From the NCBI RefSeq assembly GCF_033546815.1, contig NZ_CP137846.1:558001-622000 (forward strand): a stretch of DNA of 64,000 nt. The letters are read 5' to 3'. Under the pieces are notes generated by a model. The model was not told where the DNA came from and did no database searches. It saw only the letters and a program-made list of their open reading frames with translations. Numbering within the stretch: the stretch's first letter is position 1; each line of letters starts with the position of its first letter. This DNA comes from Metamycoplasma subdolum. Lineage in GTDB: Bacteria > Bacillota_I > Bacilli_A > Mycoplasmatales > Metamycoplasmataceae. The position numbers and the translations under genes were made by a program. Below, piece by piece: positions 1 to 10,762 of this stretch.

Positions 1-154
1 AAAGTACAAAAACTAAAAATGAAGGAATAGCAATTAAGAATAAAGCGATTAAACAAATTTTCCAAGTTTTGCTTAACTCACGGCGTTTTTTTGGTTGCTC
101 GTCTTTTAAAGTTTCGACATTATATGTGCGGTTTTTTCATTTTCTATTTGACAT
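1..154 (-). CDS. N-terminus of an unrecognised membrane protein (cut by window edge)
   Basis: Only the first 51 codons are inside the window; the rest runs off the left edge. The ATG at 154 is preceded by an AGAGGT ribosome site. A basic, polar stretch of about 32 residues (MSNRKWKNRTYNVE..., rich in Lys and Arg) is followed by a hydrophobic segment (CLIALFLIAIPSFLVFVL) that looks like a first transmembrane helix with a cytoplasmic N-terminus. I do not recognise the family. A transporter permease is one possibility, but nothing seen decides it. Confidence 0.6.
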
Positions 155-401
155 ATTAAAACCTCTATTTATTAAATAAATATATTATTAAATTTTAACA
201 ATAAATAATAAAAATGGCTTAATTTGTCTTGGTTATTAAATTTTTATGTAAGAAATTCCAAATTTTAGGATGATAATTTGATGTTAAAAATTAGTTTTTT
301 AAGATATTGAAAGAATATTGAGTTTTATTGATATTTGATTTTGAATTTTTTACTTTATTTAAGGTATTTTTTAGAAATTTGTAACTATATTTAAAACAAA
401 C

Positions 402-424
402 AAAAAAGCACTATTAAAGTGCTT
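402..424 (-). terminator. Rho-independent terminator after pepO
   Basis: Read on the minus strand, AAGCACT and AGTGCTT form a 7-bp stem around a 5-base loop, followed by a run of T. It lies just downstream of the pepO stop codon. Confidence 0.8.
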
Positions 425-440
425 AAAAGTTTACGTTAAA

Positions 441-2348
441 TTATCAAATTTTTACACGTTTTTCTAAAGGTAAATACATGCCATCTTTTTTAGTAATATC
501 GAAAGTAGTGTAGAAATCATCTGAGTTCATTATTTGGATATTAGCTCTTAATTTTGCAGGAGCATGAACATCAACTCTTAATAAATATTCTGCAAATTGT
601 TTTCTATATTTTGCTCTTCAAATTGTCGCAAAATTAATATAAAAGTCTTTTGCTGAAAAGTCAGGTTCTGATTTGGCTGCTTCGAGTGCACATGAAACTC
701 CACCAGCATCAGCAATGTTTTCTGAAACAGTTAATTTTCCATTACATTTTCCAAATTCGGTTTCTTTGCCTTCAAATAAGTCAATCATTGCTTGTGTTTT
801 AGATTCAAAATTTTGTTTGTCTTCATCAGTTCATCAATTTGCCATTTTTCCTGTTTCATCAAATTTAGCACCATTATTATCAAAAGCATGACTAATTTCG
901 TGAGCAATAACTGTTCCAATTCCACCGTAATTTTTTGATGAAGAATATTTTGTACTATAAAATGGAGGATTTAAAATTGCTGCTGGAAAGACTATGTGAT
1001 TGTGTTCTGCAGCAAAGTATGCATTAACTGTAGCAGGACTCATTGATCATAAATTTTTATTTACTGGTTGCATATATTGTTTCATGTAATATTTATTTAC
1101 AATTTTTCTAAATTCCATTGCATTTGACAATAAATCAAGGCCTGAGTCTTCATACTCTTTCACTTTAAGATCATTGTAATAATCTCTCATTTCAGTTGGA
1201 TATCCAACATGAACACCAAGTTTACTTAATTTTAAAATTGCCTTTTCTTTTGTTGCTTCTGAAAGTCAATTATTGTTTTGCAATCTTGTTTTATAAATTT
1301 TTATAAATTTTTGCACCATTCTTTCAACATCAGCTTTTGCTTCTTTTCCGAAGTATGTTTTACCATAATAAATTCCAAATGGCATTGAAAATGTTGAAAG
1401 TGTTGTTTCAATTGCTACTCTTTCTTTCGCATATGGTTTTTTAAGTCCTGCTATTGCCATTCTATATTCAGCAGCAATTTTCCTTGTTGAATTATCTAAG
1501 AATCCAGTCATTGTAAGCATTGATCTTATAAATAAATGTGCTTTAAACATTTCAAAAGTATTTTCATTAATTAATGTAGGTAAAGCTTCTACAAACTTAG
1601 GATTAACTACAACTACTTTTTCAACATTTGTGCCAATTAAGTCATTAATAATTTTGCTAATGTTAACAAATTTTTGGTTATTTATTTTTTCAACTTCGTA
1701 AACATTATATGATTCAATATAATTTGCTTTTTCAACAGCAGATTTTACAAATTTTGCAATTAATTCATCATATTCAAGTGCTTTTTTAATTAAATCATCT
1801 GCTTTATTTTCATCTTTAATAATTTTGACTAAAAGTTTTTTAACCATTGAAGATCAAACTGCTAGTAATGGTTTTTTCTTTTCTTCATTTTGGTAGTCGC
1901 CTTTTTCAGGAAGAATTGTTGGCCCATCGTCAAGTCATAAAACTTGAAGAGAATTGTCTTTGAAGTCTTGGTTGATGCCAAAGTTTAAAATGCTATCAAA
2001 GCCATAAGTAGTTAAGGTATCAAAATTGTTTTCAAAATCTTTTCATGAATTTATGTTTGAAACTAAATCTAAGAATTTATAAATTGGTTTGACACCATCA
2101 ATTCTTCTTTGTTGTCAATTTTTGACAATTTTATAAAACTTGATCATTTCTTTTAAGATTGGTTCATTTTTAATATCACTTTGGTCTTCGCATCATTTAT
2201 TTAATAAAGATTTTTTAAGTCTTGTTATTCTTTCACCTAATTGATAAAATGAACCTCAACCAATTTGATGTTCAGGAATTTTTGCATTTTTTAGTCATAC
2301 ACCGTTGACTGCTTCAAAGAAGTCTTTTTTAATTAATTTTTTATTCAT
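441..2348 (-). CDS. pepO: M13-family zinc metallopeptidase PepO
   Basis: Endopeptidase of the neprilysin (M13) family, 635 residues with TGA as Trp, a usual length. The zinc site HEISH lies in AVIAHEISHAFDNNGAKFD, and the third ligand motif ENIADAGG follows about 65 residues later. The protein ends KRVKIW, matching the C-terminal Val-x-Trp-type ending typical of M13 enzymes. I see no signal peptide, so it is probably cytoplasmic and trims peptides imported by Opp-type transporters. The ATG at 2348 has AAGGAAAA upstream. It is the last gene of the pcrA unit and is followed by a clear terminator. Intact: the breaks in standard-code translation are all TGA. Confidence 0.95.
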
Positions 2349-2385
2349 ATTTTTCCTTTAATATACTTTTAAAAATTTTAACATT

Positions 2386-3957
2386 TTAGAGATTGTGTTT
2401 ATCTATTGTATATAAAATCTTGTCATATTTGCTTGTTAAGATTGGCTTGAATCTTTTCAAATCAAGTTTTTCAAAAATCAAAGTAATATTAGTATTTTTA
2501 AGAGCACCGATTAATAAATTCAAGAAAATTATGTTGTGGCTATTGTTTAAATTTTCAGCAAACTTTTCATCAATGATTAAGTAATTTATTTTAAGCTCAG
2601 TTAAATATTTTATTATGCTACTATCAATGTAATTTATTTTGATAGTTACATCAATATTTAAAGAGTTTAGATGAGAAATTTTATGTCTGATATATTCTAA
2701 ATTTCTACTATTAGTTATTTCAATCCCTGGAGTTAGTGTTGGACTTATTTGAGTTGATTTGAAAATTAAATCGTTGCTGATTCAACTAAAAATATAATCA
2801 GGAATTATTAATATAGAATTTGAAGTTCTAAATCTTTCAACGCTTGTATAAAACTTTTTAATTAGTTGTGGGTAAAAGAAGTTTCTTTTAATTTCTTCAC
2901 TTGAACTAAACTCAATTAAGGGTTTAAGTTTTATTATTTTTTCATCACTATTTGAGCCAGAAATTTCTTTAATGTCATTAATTTCTATGCTGAAATTATC
3001 GTTGTGAATTAGATCGAAATCATGTTGATAACTTCTCAGAAAAATTTCAAAATTCTTTTCTTTAAAAATTGAAGGTTCAATAATTTCAACTTCATTTTCA
3101 GAAGGTTTTTGATTCAAGTTTAAATAGTTTGTTAATACATCCATTTGCTTTTCATCTAATTCCAAAAAACAGCTTTTATCAAGAACAAAAACGTTTTTTA
3201 TATACTTTGCGTTATTCAATGAATTTTTAATAATTGACTTAAATATTTTTTTATTTTTATTTTCATTGCATGTTCCAGTATTTGATACAAAAATTAATAT
3301 ATTTGTACCTTTCTTCATTAAGAAAACATGACCTTTTAATCTATCAGGAATTAATGCCGCAATTTCACTTATTAAGTTTGCTGTGGAAACTAAATAACGA
3401 TCATCTGTTGCAATGAAAAGACCAGTTAAATTTTGCTTCAAAATATTAAATTCTCAATTTAAATAAATCTTCTTAAAAATTTTTGAAAGAACTGAAAAAT
3501 GGTAACTTCATGAAAAGTTAATAATGTATTTATTTTCTTCATTCTTGGGGTTAATGTTCAATCTAAACTTCATATTTGGATTTGCTTGAAAATCATCAAC
3601 TACCTTAACATTTAGTTCATAAATTTTCTTTTCATTTTCATTATTCAAATAATGTTGCATTCTATGTTGAGTAGTTTTAGTAAATAAAGTTATAAATAAT
3701 TCAATAGGTTCTCACTTACCACTTGTGACTTTCTTTTCTCTTAAAAAGGAAGGAATATATTGAATATTTAAGTTTCTATTTCCAAGTAAACGAATTCTTT
3801 TTTTACTATAATCAAGTTCAAAACTTAATGCACCAATTTTACTTTCACGATAAAGCACTTTATTTACACTTTCAGTAATAAAGTTAATGATAAAAAAGAT
3901 TAACAGTATTAATATTAATCCAAGAACAATGAAAGCGTATTTTATATTATTAGACAT
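2386..3957 (-). CDS. Membrane-anchored protein resembling a degenerate GGDEF-EAL protein
   Basis: 523 residues. One transmembrane helix (about 6-28) precedes a cytoplasmic body. By eye, residues about 330-515 follow the EAL phosphodiesterase pattern: GIEITNS (413) for the EITES motif, INYIDSSIIKYLTELKINYLIIDEKF (around 440-466) for the DDFG...YL..L..D.lKID..F segment, and LIFEKL (about 496) for the AEGVE strand. Catalytic positions look lost: the EAL triplet aligns with KPL, DDFG with KINY, and the Lys of KID with Ile. Residues about 173-270 are vaguely GGDEF-like without GGDEF itself. The start is the ATG at 3957 (a GTG sits one codon upstream), with AGAGGAAA before it. It overlaps the end of pcrA by 8 bases. 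Function unknown; this family assignment is my inference. Confidence 0.6.
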
Positions 3958-6136
3958 CACTTTCCTCTCATTTTTTTATTGCAGGATGTAGTCTATCAAT
4001 TTTTCTCACTTTTTTATCTTCAAGAAATTTTATCTCTAAAATTCTTCCACTAAGATTTAAAATGACACCTTTGCCAAAAGTTTGGTGTGCTATATAATCT
4101 CCAACAATTAAATTATCATTTTTATTTATTTCTTTACCTAAAGTAAAGTTTTTTGCAATTGAAACAACACTTGTTTCTTTAATTTTAGCTTCTTTTAAGA
4201 AACGAGAATTTTTCATTTTTTGATTTTGCCCTACTGAAAAAGAAAGAAAAAGTTTTTGTTTGGTTCTTGTTAATGCAACATAAGCAAGTCTTCTCTCTTC
4301 TTCTAATGCTTCAATATTTTCTGGTTCCCTTATATTTTTTGAAATATAACTAAAATCTTTCATAGGGTTTAAAATAATTGCTCTTCTTAATGGAAAAATA
4401 TTTTCAGCAAGTCCTGCTACAAAAACATAATCAAATTCAAGCCCTTTCGCATTATGCACTGTCATTAAAGAAACGTAACTTGCCGCATCATCTTCAACAT
4501 CACGGTCAGTAATTAAAGTGATTTCTTGTAAATATTCATCAATAGTGCCGTGAAGATTTTTCTTTTCTCATTCTTCAATAGCAGATATTAAAGATAAGAA
4601 GTTTTCCATTCTAACTTCATATTCTTCTTCTGATGATTTTATTTCTTCAAAATAACCTATACGGTTAATAATCAACTCTTTTAAAGTTGAGTGAATCGGA
4701 TTAATTTGCAACGCTCTTTTTGCTCAGCGAATATTATTTATTAACTCAGCTAAATTTTTCAAAATTGTATTTGACAATTTCAAATTTATTTGTATTTCTT
4801 TAAATTTAGTTTGCAAACATGTAAATAAATCCATTTTTAAACTTGCAGCATATTTTAATAGCTTTTCAATTGTGCTATCACCAATTTTTCTGCTTGGTTT
4901 ATTAATAATTCTTAAAAGAGAAATTTCTGAGCCATCATGAATTACTCTAAGATACGCTAACGCATCTTTAATTTCTTCCCGTTGATAGAATTTAATTGAA
5001 CCAAATAGTTTATAAATAGTGTTTTCTTTAATTAGAGCTTCTTCAATAGCACGAGAATAACTATTAATTCTAAATAAGATTGCTATATTTTTTAATTGAA
5101 CTCTATTGCGTTTTAATTCACTTATTTTTTGAGCAATTCATCTAGCCTCTGCTTCATCACTGAAACCACAGAAAAATTCAATATCTTCGCCTTCTTCATT
5201 TTCGGTGAAAAGTTTTTTATCTAACCTAATTTTGTTTTTGCTAATTAAATTGTTTGCTGCTGTTAATATTTTTTTGGTTGAACGGTAATTTTGTTCAAGT
5301 TTAATAGTTTTTGTTCCAACAAAATCTTTATCAAAATTCATGATAATGTTAATATCAGCATTTCTTCAAGAATAAATTGTTTGGTCAGGGTCACCAACAA
5401 TAGTAATGTTGTTTCATTTTTTTGCAAGTTTTTTAACTATTTTGTATTGAAGTCAACTTGTATCTTGAAATTCATCAACTAAAATATATTTAAATTTACT
5501 TTCTCATTTTTTGGCAACATTTGCAAATTTAGGTTCATAAAATAATTTATAAACAAACAATAATAAATCGTCAAAATCAAGTGTATGTGCTTTATCTAAA
5601 TGTGCTTGATAATATTGATAAATTTTTGCTCTAATATCATCTTTAGTTTCTTCATCTTTTAATAAATCTTGTGGAGTTTTTAAATCATTTTTTTGATTTT
5701 GGATATATGAAATTATTGATGCAAAAGTATATTGAGTTTGATTAATTCCAAGCTCATTATAAACAACTCTAAGCACTTCTTTTTGGTCAAGTTCATCAAC
5801 AATTTGAAAGTCATTTGGATAATTAAAATTATGAATTTCTTGTCTTAAAATTTTTGAACACATTGAATGAAAGGTTGAAATTATTGGTGTGTTTTTTCCA
5901 ACAAAATCAAGCAATCTTTGCACCCTCTGTTTCATTTCATTTGCCGCTTTATTAGAAAAAGTCAAAGCTAAAATTTCAGAAGGATTCACGTGATTATTTT
6001 TAATTAAGTATGCAACTTTATAGGTTAAAACTCTGGTCTTACCACTACCAGCACCAGCAATAATTCTAATGGGTCCTTCGGTTTCGACAACAGCATCTTT
6101 TTGTTTTAAATTTAATGTATCTAAATTAATATCCAT
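3950..6136 (-). CDS. pcrA: ATP-dependent DNA helicase PcrA/UvrD
   Basis: Superfamily 1 3'-5' DNA helicase of 728 residues, standard for PcrA. Motif I GAGSGKT is at about residue 30 (IRIIAGAGSGKTRVL), motif III/IV region LEQNYRSTKKI in the middle, and motif V/VI in TVHNAKGLEFDYVFVAGL and EEERRLAYVALTRTK near the C-terminus. The tail carries a short Tudor-like segment (GDYIAHQTFGKGVILNLSGRILEIKF) seen in PcrA that contacts RNA polymerase. It acts in nucleotide excision repair with UvrB and in clearing RecA and replication blocks. The ATG at 6136 has a strong AGGGGGAG site. It is the first gene of a unit with the EAL-like gene and pepO. Confidence 0.97.
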
Positions 6137-6379
6137 TGTCTCCCCCTTACATAATTAAAAATTGCTTTACTAGCACTATTTTAAATTATAGTATATTTAT
6201 AATATTAAAGAAGAAAATGAGGAAATTTTGAGAATTTGAAAAACTCAAAAATTTTCAATTTTGCTCAATATTAAAGGAATTTTTTGGAAATTTTATCAAC
6301 ATTGAAAGTCTCAAAATTTAAAATTTATTAATGTTTTAGCATATACTCAATTTGGGTAGAATTTGTTGAATTACTGAAT

Positions 6380-6410
6380 AAAAAAAATGCTACTTTATTT
6401 TTAAAGCAAC
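6380..6410 (-). terminator. Rho-independent terminator after the RDD gene
   Basis: On the minus strand GTTGCTTT pairs with AAAGTAGC (8 bp, two G-U pairs) around a 6-base loop, followed by eight T. It ends the asnS-glycosyltransferase-RDD unit. Confidence 0.75.
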
Positions 6411-6412
6411 AT

Positions 6413-7072
6413 TTAATTTTCAAACTCGATTTTAGGTAACACTCTTTTGATTGGGATAATTTTTTCTAGCACATTATCATCTTCTTCAATCTCATCAAAT
6501 TTATTGTCTCAAACTGTTCTTGTATTTGAAAACTTATCATTTCAGCCAATACGATTTGTTGAAAAATTTGAAATAACAAATACCACTTGAACAATTAAAC
6601 CAAATGAAGTTAGGGTTAATGGAATAGCAAAGAAAATTTTTTGTACTAAGTTTAGATCTTCTTTTTTAAATCCAACTTGTGAAATTTTAATAAACGTTTC
6701 TGGACTAATTAAAACAACATAAAAACAAATTATGCAAAGTCATAGAAAGCCAAATAACCTTGATCTATCAAATACTGCTTTTGAAAACCTTCGCCTATGT
6801 TCAAGATTTAAAACATGTATTTTACAAATTAGCATTCCGATGGATTTTCCTTTTAAAAAAACAGGTAAAACTATTTGATTAATTATTATTAAAATGATTC
6901 CAGATGAAAGTCATAAATAATAGAAATATTTAGAAAATCTATATGTACTTTTCTGATAGTCAAATACTAAAAAACTTACAGCTAAAAATATTGACAAAAA
7001 TATTAAATTGTCAATTATTGTAGCAAGTAATCTAATTCAAGGATTAGCTAATTTATTTTGTTTAACTATCAT
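6413..7072 (-). CDS. RDD-domain membrane protein
   Basis: 219 residues. It begins MIVKQNKLANPWIRLLATIIDN, the typical opening of RDD proteins (Arg in RLLATIID, with the Asp of the first helix). There are about three to four transmembrane helices, with FKGKSIGMLICKIHVLNLE in the middle matching the conserved glycine-rich loop. After the last helix a charged cytoplasmic tail of about 50 residues (DEIEEDDNVLEKIIPIKRVLPKIEFEN) ends the protein. RDD proteins are membrane proteins of mostly unknown role; some are linked to ion exchange. The ATG lies inside the end of the upstream glycosyltransferase-like gene (7-base overlap) with no clear ribosome site, so translation is probably coupled. Confidence 0.8.
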
Positions 7073-8082
7073 GTAAAGTTTTTAAGAATCCAATCTCAAT
7101 TTGAAGGGTTTTGAAAATCTTTGTCGCTTAAAAGTTGAACTTCATTTAGTTTAAAATATCTATTCTTGTTAAGCTCTTCTTTATTTTCTTCTTTGAATGT
7201 ATTAACTATAGTTAATAGTTGCTTTTTCATTAATTTAACTGATTTATCTTCATTAGTATTTTTCTTGGTTTTAGTTTGACCTAAATATCCTGCGGCAAAA
7301 TAAGTTAAATGTAATGTTTTTGCAAATAACATCGCTTCTTGAACTTCTACGTTTTCTTGCATAATTATTGGGTCTAAAAATTCTCACTCTTTGCTTATGA
7401 TTAATGGATTAAATAAAATGATTCTTTCATTTCAATCTTCAATTCAAGTTCTTTTGATTCAAGCGAAAGTTTTAGATTTAAGTAATGGTAAATAATTAAA
7501 AATAACTGAATATTGTAAGTTATTAAATCTTGTTTTGATTTCATCAAAAACATCAATAAAGATTGAAGATTTAATTATTTTATTAAATGGATAAGGAGTA
7601 ACTATTGAATAAGTTTTTACCTCTTTTGATAAATCAACAACAACTTCTTCTTTAAACTTATCTCTAAAAAAGTTATGTTTAACAACTCCTCTGCAATATC
7701 CTGAAACTTCAATAAAATCAGGATGTGTTGAGGTATTATTGATGAAATTTTCAAGGTGCATTGTATATTCACTTTTTATATGAAGATATGAGTAAAAAAC
7801 TTGTGTGTATTCTGTTTTTATATAAGGTGTTGCTTGTTTAATTGCAGTCACAATATTTTGATGAACAGTATTAATAATAATTTTTAAGCGATTAGCAAAA
7901 ATCTTTTTAAATTTATCAATTGCTTCATAATCTTCGTCACTTGGTTTATCAATAACAATAATGACGTGAAAATTTTGATGTTTTTGTTTTAACAAGTTAT
8001 AAAGAATTAAATCAAGATTTTTTGTTGGTTTATAAACTGGAACTATGAAAGTCAAAATTGGGTTAGTATAAATTGGATCCAT
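7066..8082 (-). CDS. GT2-type glycosyltransferase-like protein
   Basis: 338 residues. The N-terminal half is a GT-A fold of the family 2 type: LTFIVPVYKPTKNLDLILYNLLKQKHQNFHVIIVIDKP is the classic first strand, helix and second strand. The usual Asp-x-Asp metal site at the end of the fourth strand appears replaced (EYTQVFYSYLHIKSEYTMHLENFI), so activity is doubtful. The C-terminal 130 residues (acidic and lysine-rich) match nothing I know. No transmembrane helix, so cytoplasmic. It starts 14 bases after asnS ends, with AGGAGAG before the ATG at 8082, and overlaps the RDD gene. The donor and acceptor cannot be told from sequence. Confidence 0.8.
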
Positions 8083-8096
8083 AAATCTCTCCTATT

Positions 8097-9446
8097 TTAC
8101 ATTTTAATGCTTCCGGCAACTCTTGGGAACGGAATTACATCTCGAATATTTGAAATTCCAGTTACATACATAACTAATCTTTCAAATCCAAGGCCGAACC
8201 CGCTTGAACCGACATAGCCAAATCTTCTTAAATCTAAATATCATTGCAATGGTTCTTGATTAATTTTTAATTCAGCAAGTCTTTTTGCAAGTTTGTCATA
8301 ACTTTCTTCACGTTGAGAACCACCTATTATTTCACCAATTCCTGGGGCTAATAAATCAAAGGCAGCAACAGTTTTTTTATCTTTATTTTGATACATGTAA
8401 AAAGCTTTAATTTCTTTTGGGAAGTTTGTAATCGCAACTGGACCTTTTACTATTTTTTCAGCAAGAAATTTTTCATGTTCGCTTGCTAAATCAAGACCGA
8501 AGTAAATATTTTGTTCTTCAAATTCTTTTTTGTTTTCTTTAAGAATTTCAATCGCTTTTTTATATTCAAGTATAGTTAAATCCTTTGATAAAAATTTATC
8601 AAGAGTATCTAAAAGATTCCCACCTTGAAGTTCATCAAGATATTTAATTTCTGCTGCCTGTTTTTTAATTGTGTTTTTGATAACTGCTTTCAGCATATCG
8701 TCTGCTAAATGAATTATTTCTTTTAAATTACAAAATGCAACTTCAGGTTCCATCATTCAGAATTCTGCAAGATGTCTTGAGGTATGAGAATTTTCTGCTC
8801 TAAAAGTTGGCGCAAAAGTATAAACTTTTTTAAATACTTGAGCGTATGCTTCTGCGTGCAGTTGACCAGTTACTCCTAAAAATGCTTTTTGTTTGAAGAA
8901 AAGGTCTTTACTCCCATCATTTACAATTAAAGTTTCACCAGCCCCTTCGCCATCGTTAGAAGTAATAATTGGAGCTGAAATATTTAAAAAACCTCTTTCT
9001 TGAAAGTAATTATGAATTTCTAGCATTAGCCTACTTCTAACTAACATAACTGCTTTGAAAATTGCAGTTTTTGCTCTAAGATGTGGAATTTCTCTTAGAA
9101 AATCTAATGTAATTTCTTTCTTTTGAATTGGAAAATCATTATCAGCTAAGTTAATAATTTGAACTTGATCGGCAACAAGTTCAAATGGTTGTTTCGCTTC
9201 TGGAGTTAATTTTAAAATACCTTCAATTTTGATTGAAGTTCCTAAATTAATATCATCAATTTTGAATTTTTCATTTGCTTCTTCACCTTTAACAACAACT
9301 TGTAAGTTATTAACAGTTGAACCATCGTTCACTACTAAAAAGCGTAGTTTATTATTGCCACGGTTAGAGATTACTCAACCTTCGAAAGCAAATTTTTGGT
9401 CATTCTTTAAGTTATCTTGTTTGTCAAATAACTGTTTTACTGTCAT
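8097..9446 (-). CDS. asnS: Asparaginyl-tRNA synthetase
   Basis: Class II aminoacyl-tRNA synthetase, 449 residues. An N-terminal OB-fold anticodon-binding domain ([33 protein letters not shown]) is followed by class II motif 2 ([28 protein letters not shown]) and motif 3 ([27 protein letters not shown]). The ending FPR rather than an aspartyl-type signature supports Asn. The ATG at 9446 has an AGGTGG site. It leads the unit with the glycosyltransferase-like and RDD genes. A TATAAT at 9475-9480 (minus) is a likely promoter, back to back with that of the methyltransferase gene. Confidence 0.97.
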
Positions 9447-9564
9447 AAAACCACCTTTTCTAATTAATTATTTAATTATAAGTTATTTATTAAATTAGTT
9501 ATTTTTTTTAAATTTTGACAATTAAATATCTTTTAAATATAAAAAATTAATTAATAAAATCTAA

Positions 9565-9570
9565 TATAAT
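9565..9570 (+). promoter_or_regulatory. -10 box of the methyltransferase gene
   Basis: A consensus TATAAT. The expected transcription start would be about 9577, ten bases before the inverted repeat at 9587. No good -35 box is visible, as is common in mycoplasmas. Confidence 0.55.
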
Positions 9571-9586
9571 AAAATGGAATAAAAAT

Positions 9587-9601
9587 AGGACATTTCGTCC
9601 T
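9587..9601 (+). promoter_or_regulatory. Putative autorepressor operator of the R-M system
   Basis: Perfect 5-bp arms around a 5-base spacer: AGGAC-ATTTC-GTCCT. It sits between the predicted transcription start and the ATG at 9623. The SsoII system is known to be controlled by a 15-bp inverted repeat AGGACAAATTGTCCT bound by the N-terminal helix-turn-helix of its methyltransferase. The arms and spacing here are the same, and the adjacent methyltransferase has the same architecture. Confidence 0.75.
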
Positions 9602-9622
9602 GATAAAATCACAGAGGGAAAT

Positions 9623-10762
9623 ATGAAAATCGGTCAATTAATTAAAGAAAAAAGAGTCAGACTAAATATGACGCAAAAAGAACTAGCGGACGCAATAAAA
9701 CTTTCAAAATTCGGAGAAAGAACAATAAGGAGATGAGAAAATAATGAAAGCAATCCTAATCAAATTGAATTAGATGCAATTTTAAATTTTCCAGAAGTTT
9801 TTCCGTTCCCAAATAACGAATGTGGAAAATATAAAGCAATAGATCTTTTTGCTGGTATCGGCGGAACAAGGCTAGGTTTTTATGAAACTAAATCTGTGAA
9901 CTTTGTTTTTAGTAGCGAAATAGATAAATTCGCTTCTAAAACATACTATGCAAATTTTGGTGAAAATGTACAAGGAGATATAACCAAAATTGATTCAAAA
10001 GATATTCCTAATCATGATATTTTAATTGGCGGTTTTCCTTGCCAAGCATTCAGTTTAGCAGGGAAAAAAATGGGGTTTAATGACACTAGAGGAACATTGT
10101 TTTTTGAAATCGCAAGAATATTAAAAGATAAACAACCAAAAGCGTTTTTACTTGAAAATGTTAAGAATTTAAAAATGCACGATGGTGGCAAAACATTCAA
10201 GACAATAGAAAACACTTTAAAAGAATTAAATTATTCAGTTTTCTCCGTTATTTTTAGAGCTAGAGATTTTGGTGTGCCACAAAATAGAGAGCGCATTTAT
10301 ATCGTTGGATTAAATAAAACAAAAGTAAAAAACGTTGAGACATTTGAATTCCCAAAAGTACCTTATACAAAGTCAAAAGTTGGAAATATTCTTGAAGAAG
10401 TTGTTAATGAAAAATATACAATTTCAAATAACTTGTGAGAAGGACATCAAAGGAGAAAATTAGAGCATAAACAAAAGGGAAATGGATTCGGCTATTCCCT
10501 ATTCAATGAAAACAGTTTATACACGAACACCATTTCTGCAAGATATTATAAGGACGGTAGTGAAATATTAATTGAACAAAAAAATAAAAATCCAAGAAAA
10601 TTGACTCCAAGAGAAGCCGCAAGATTGCAGGGGTTTCCTGAAAACTTTATTATTCCTGTAAGTGATATGCAAGCTTACAAACAATTTGGAAATTCAGTTG
10701 CTGTTCCAGTTATTTCAAAAATCGCAAATAAGATTGTTAAATTTTTAGATCAAAATAGTTAG
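9623..10762 (+). CDS. HTH-fused DNA cytosine-5 methyltransferase, SsoII/ScrFI type (probably CCNGG)
   Basis: 379 residues. Residues 1-70 are an XRE-type helix-turn-helix (MKIGQLIKEKRVRLNMTQKE...SKFGERTIRRWENNESNP). Residues from 75 on are a C5-cytosine methyltransferase: DLFAGIGG (motif I), GGFPCQAFS with the catalytic Cys (IV), LENV (VI), QNRERIYIVG (VIII), ISARYYKDGSEILIEQ and TPREAARLQGFP (IX), QFGNSVAVPVI (X). The target-recognition region (KGNGFGYSLF, YTNTISARYYKDGSEI) resembles the Dcm/SsoII/ScrFI group, which supports CCNGG. The ATG at 9623 has an AGAGGG site; later starts would delete the HTH. It converges on the endonuclease gene and the stop codons overlap. It protects host DNA and probably represses its own transcription. 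Confidence 0.93.

Noticed and set aside
441-6136. Apparent pseudogenes: genes split into several short standard-code ORFs
   Set aside because: Every break examined is a TGA in frame, at positions where Trp fits the family (for example the M13 C-terminal Trp). TAA and TAG are the only true stops.
9896-10438. Shorter methyltransferase start inside the gene
   Set aside because: It would remove the helix-turn-helix and motif I DLFAGIGG; the ATG at 9623 has a ribosome site and keeps both.
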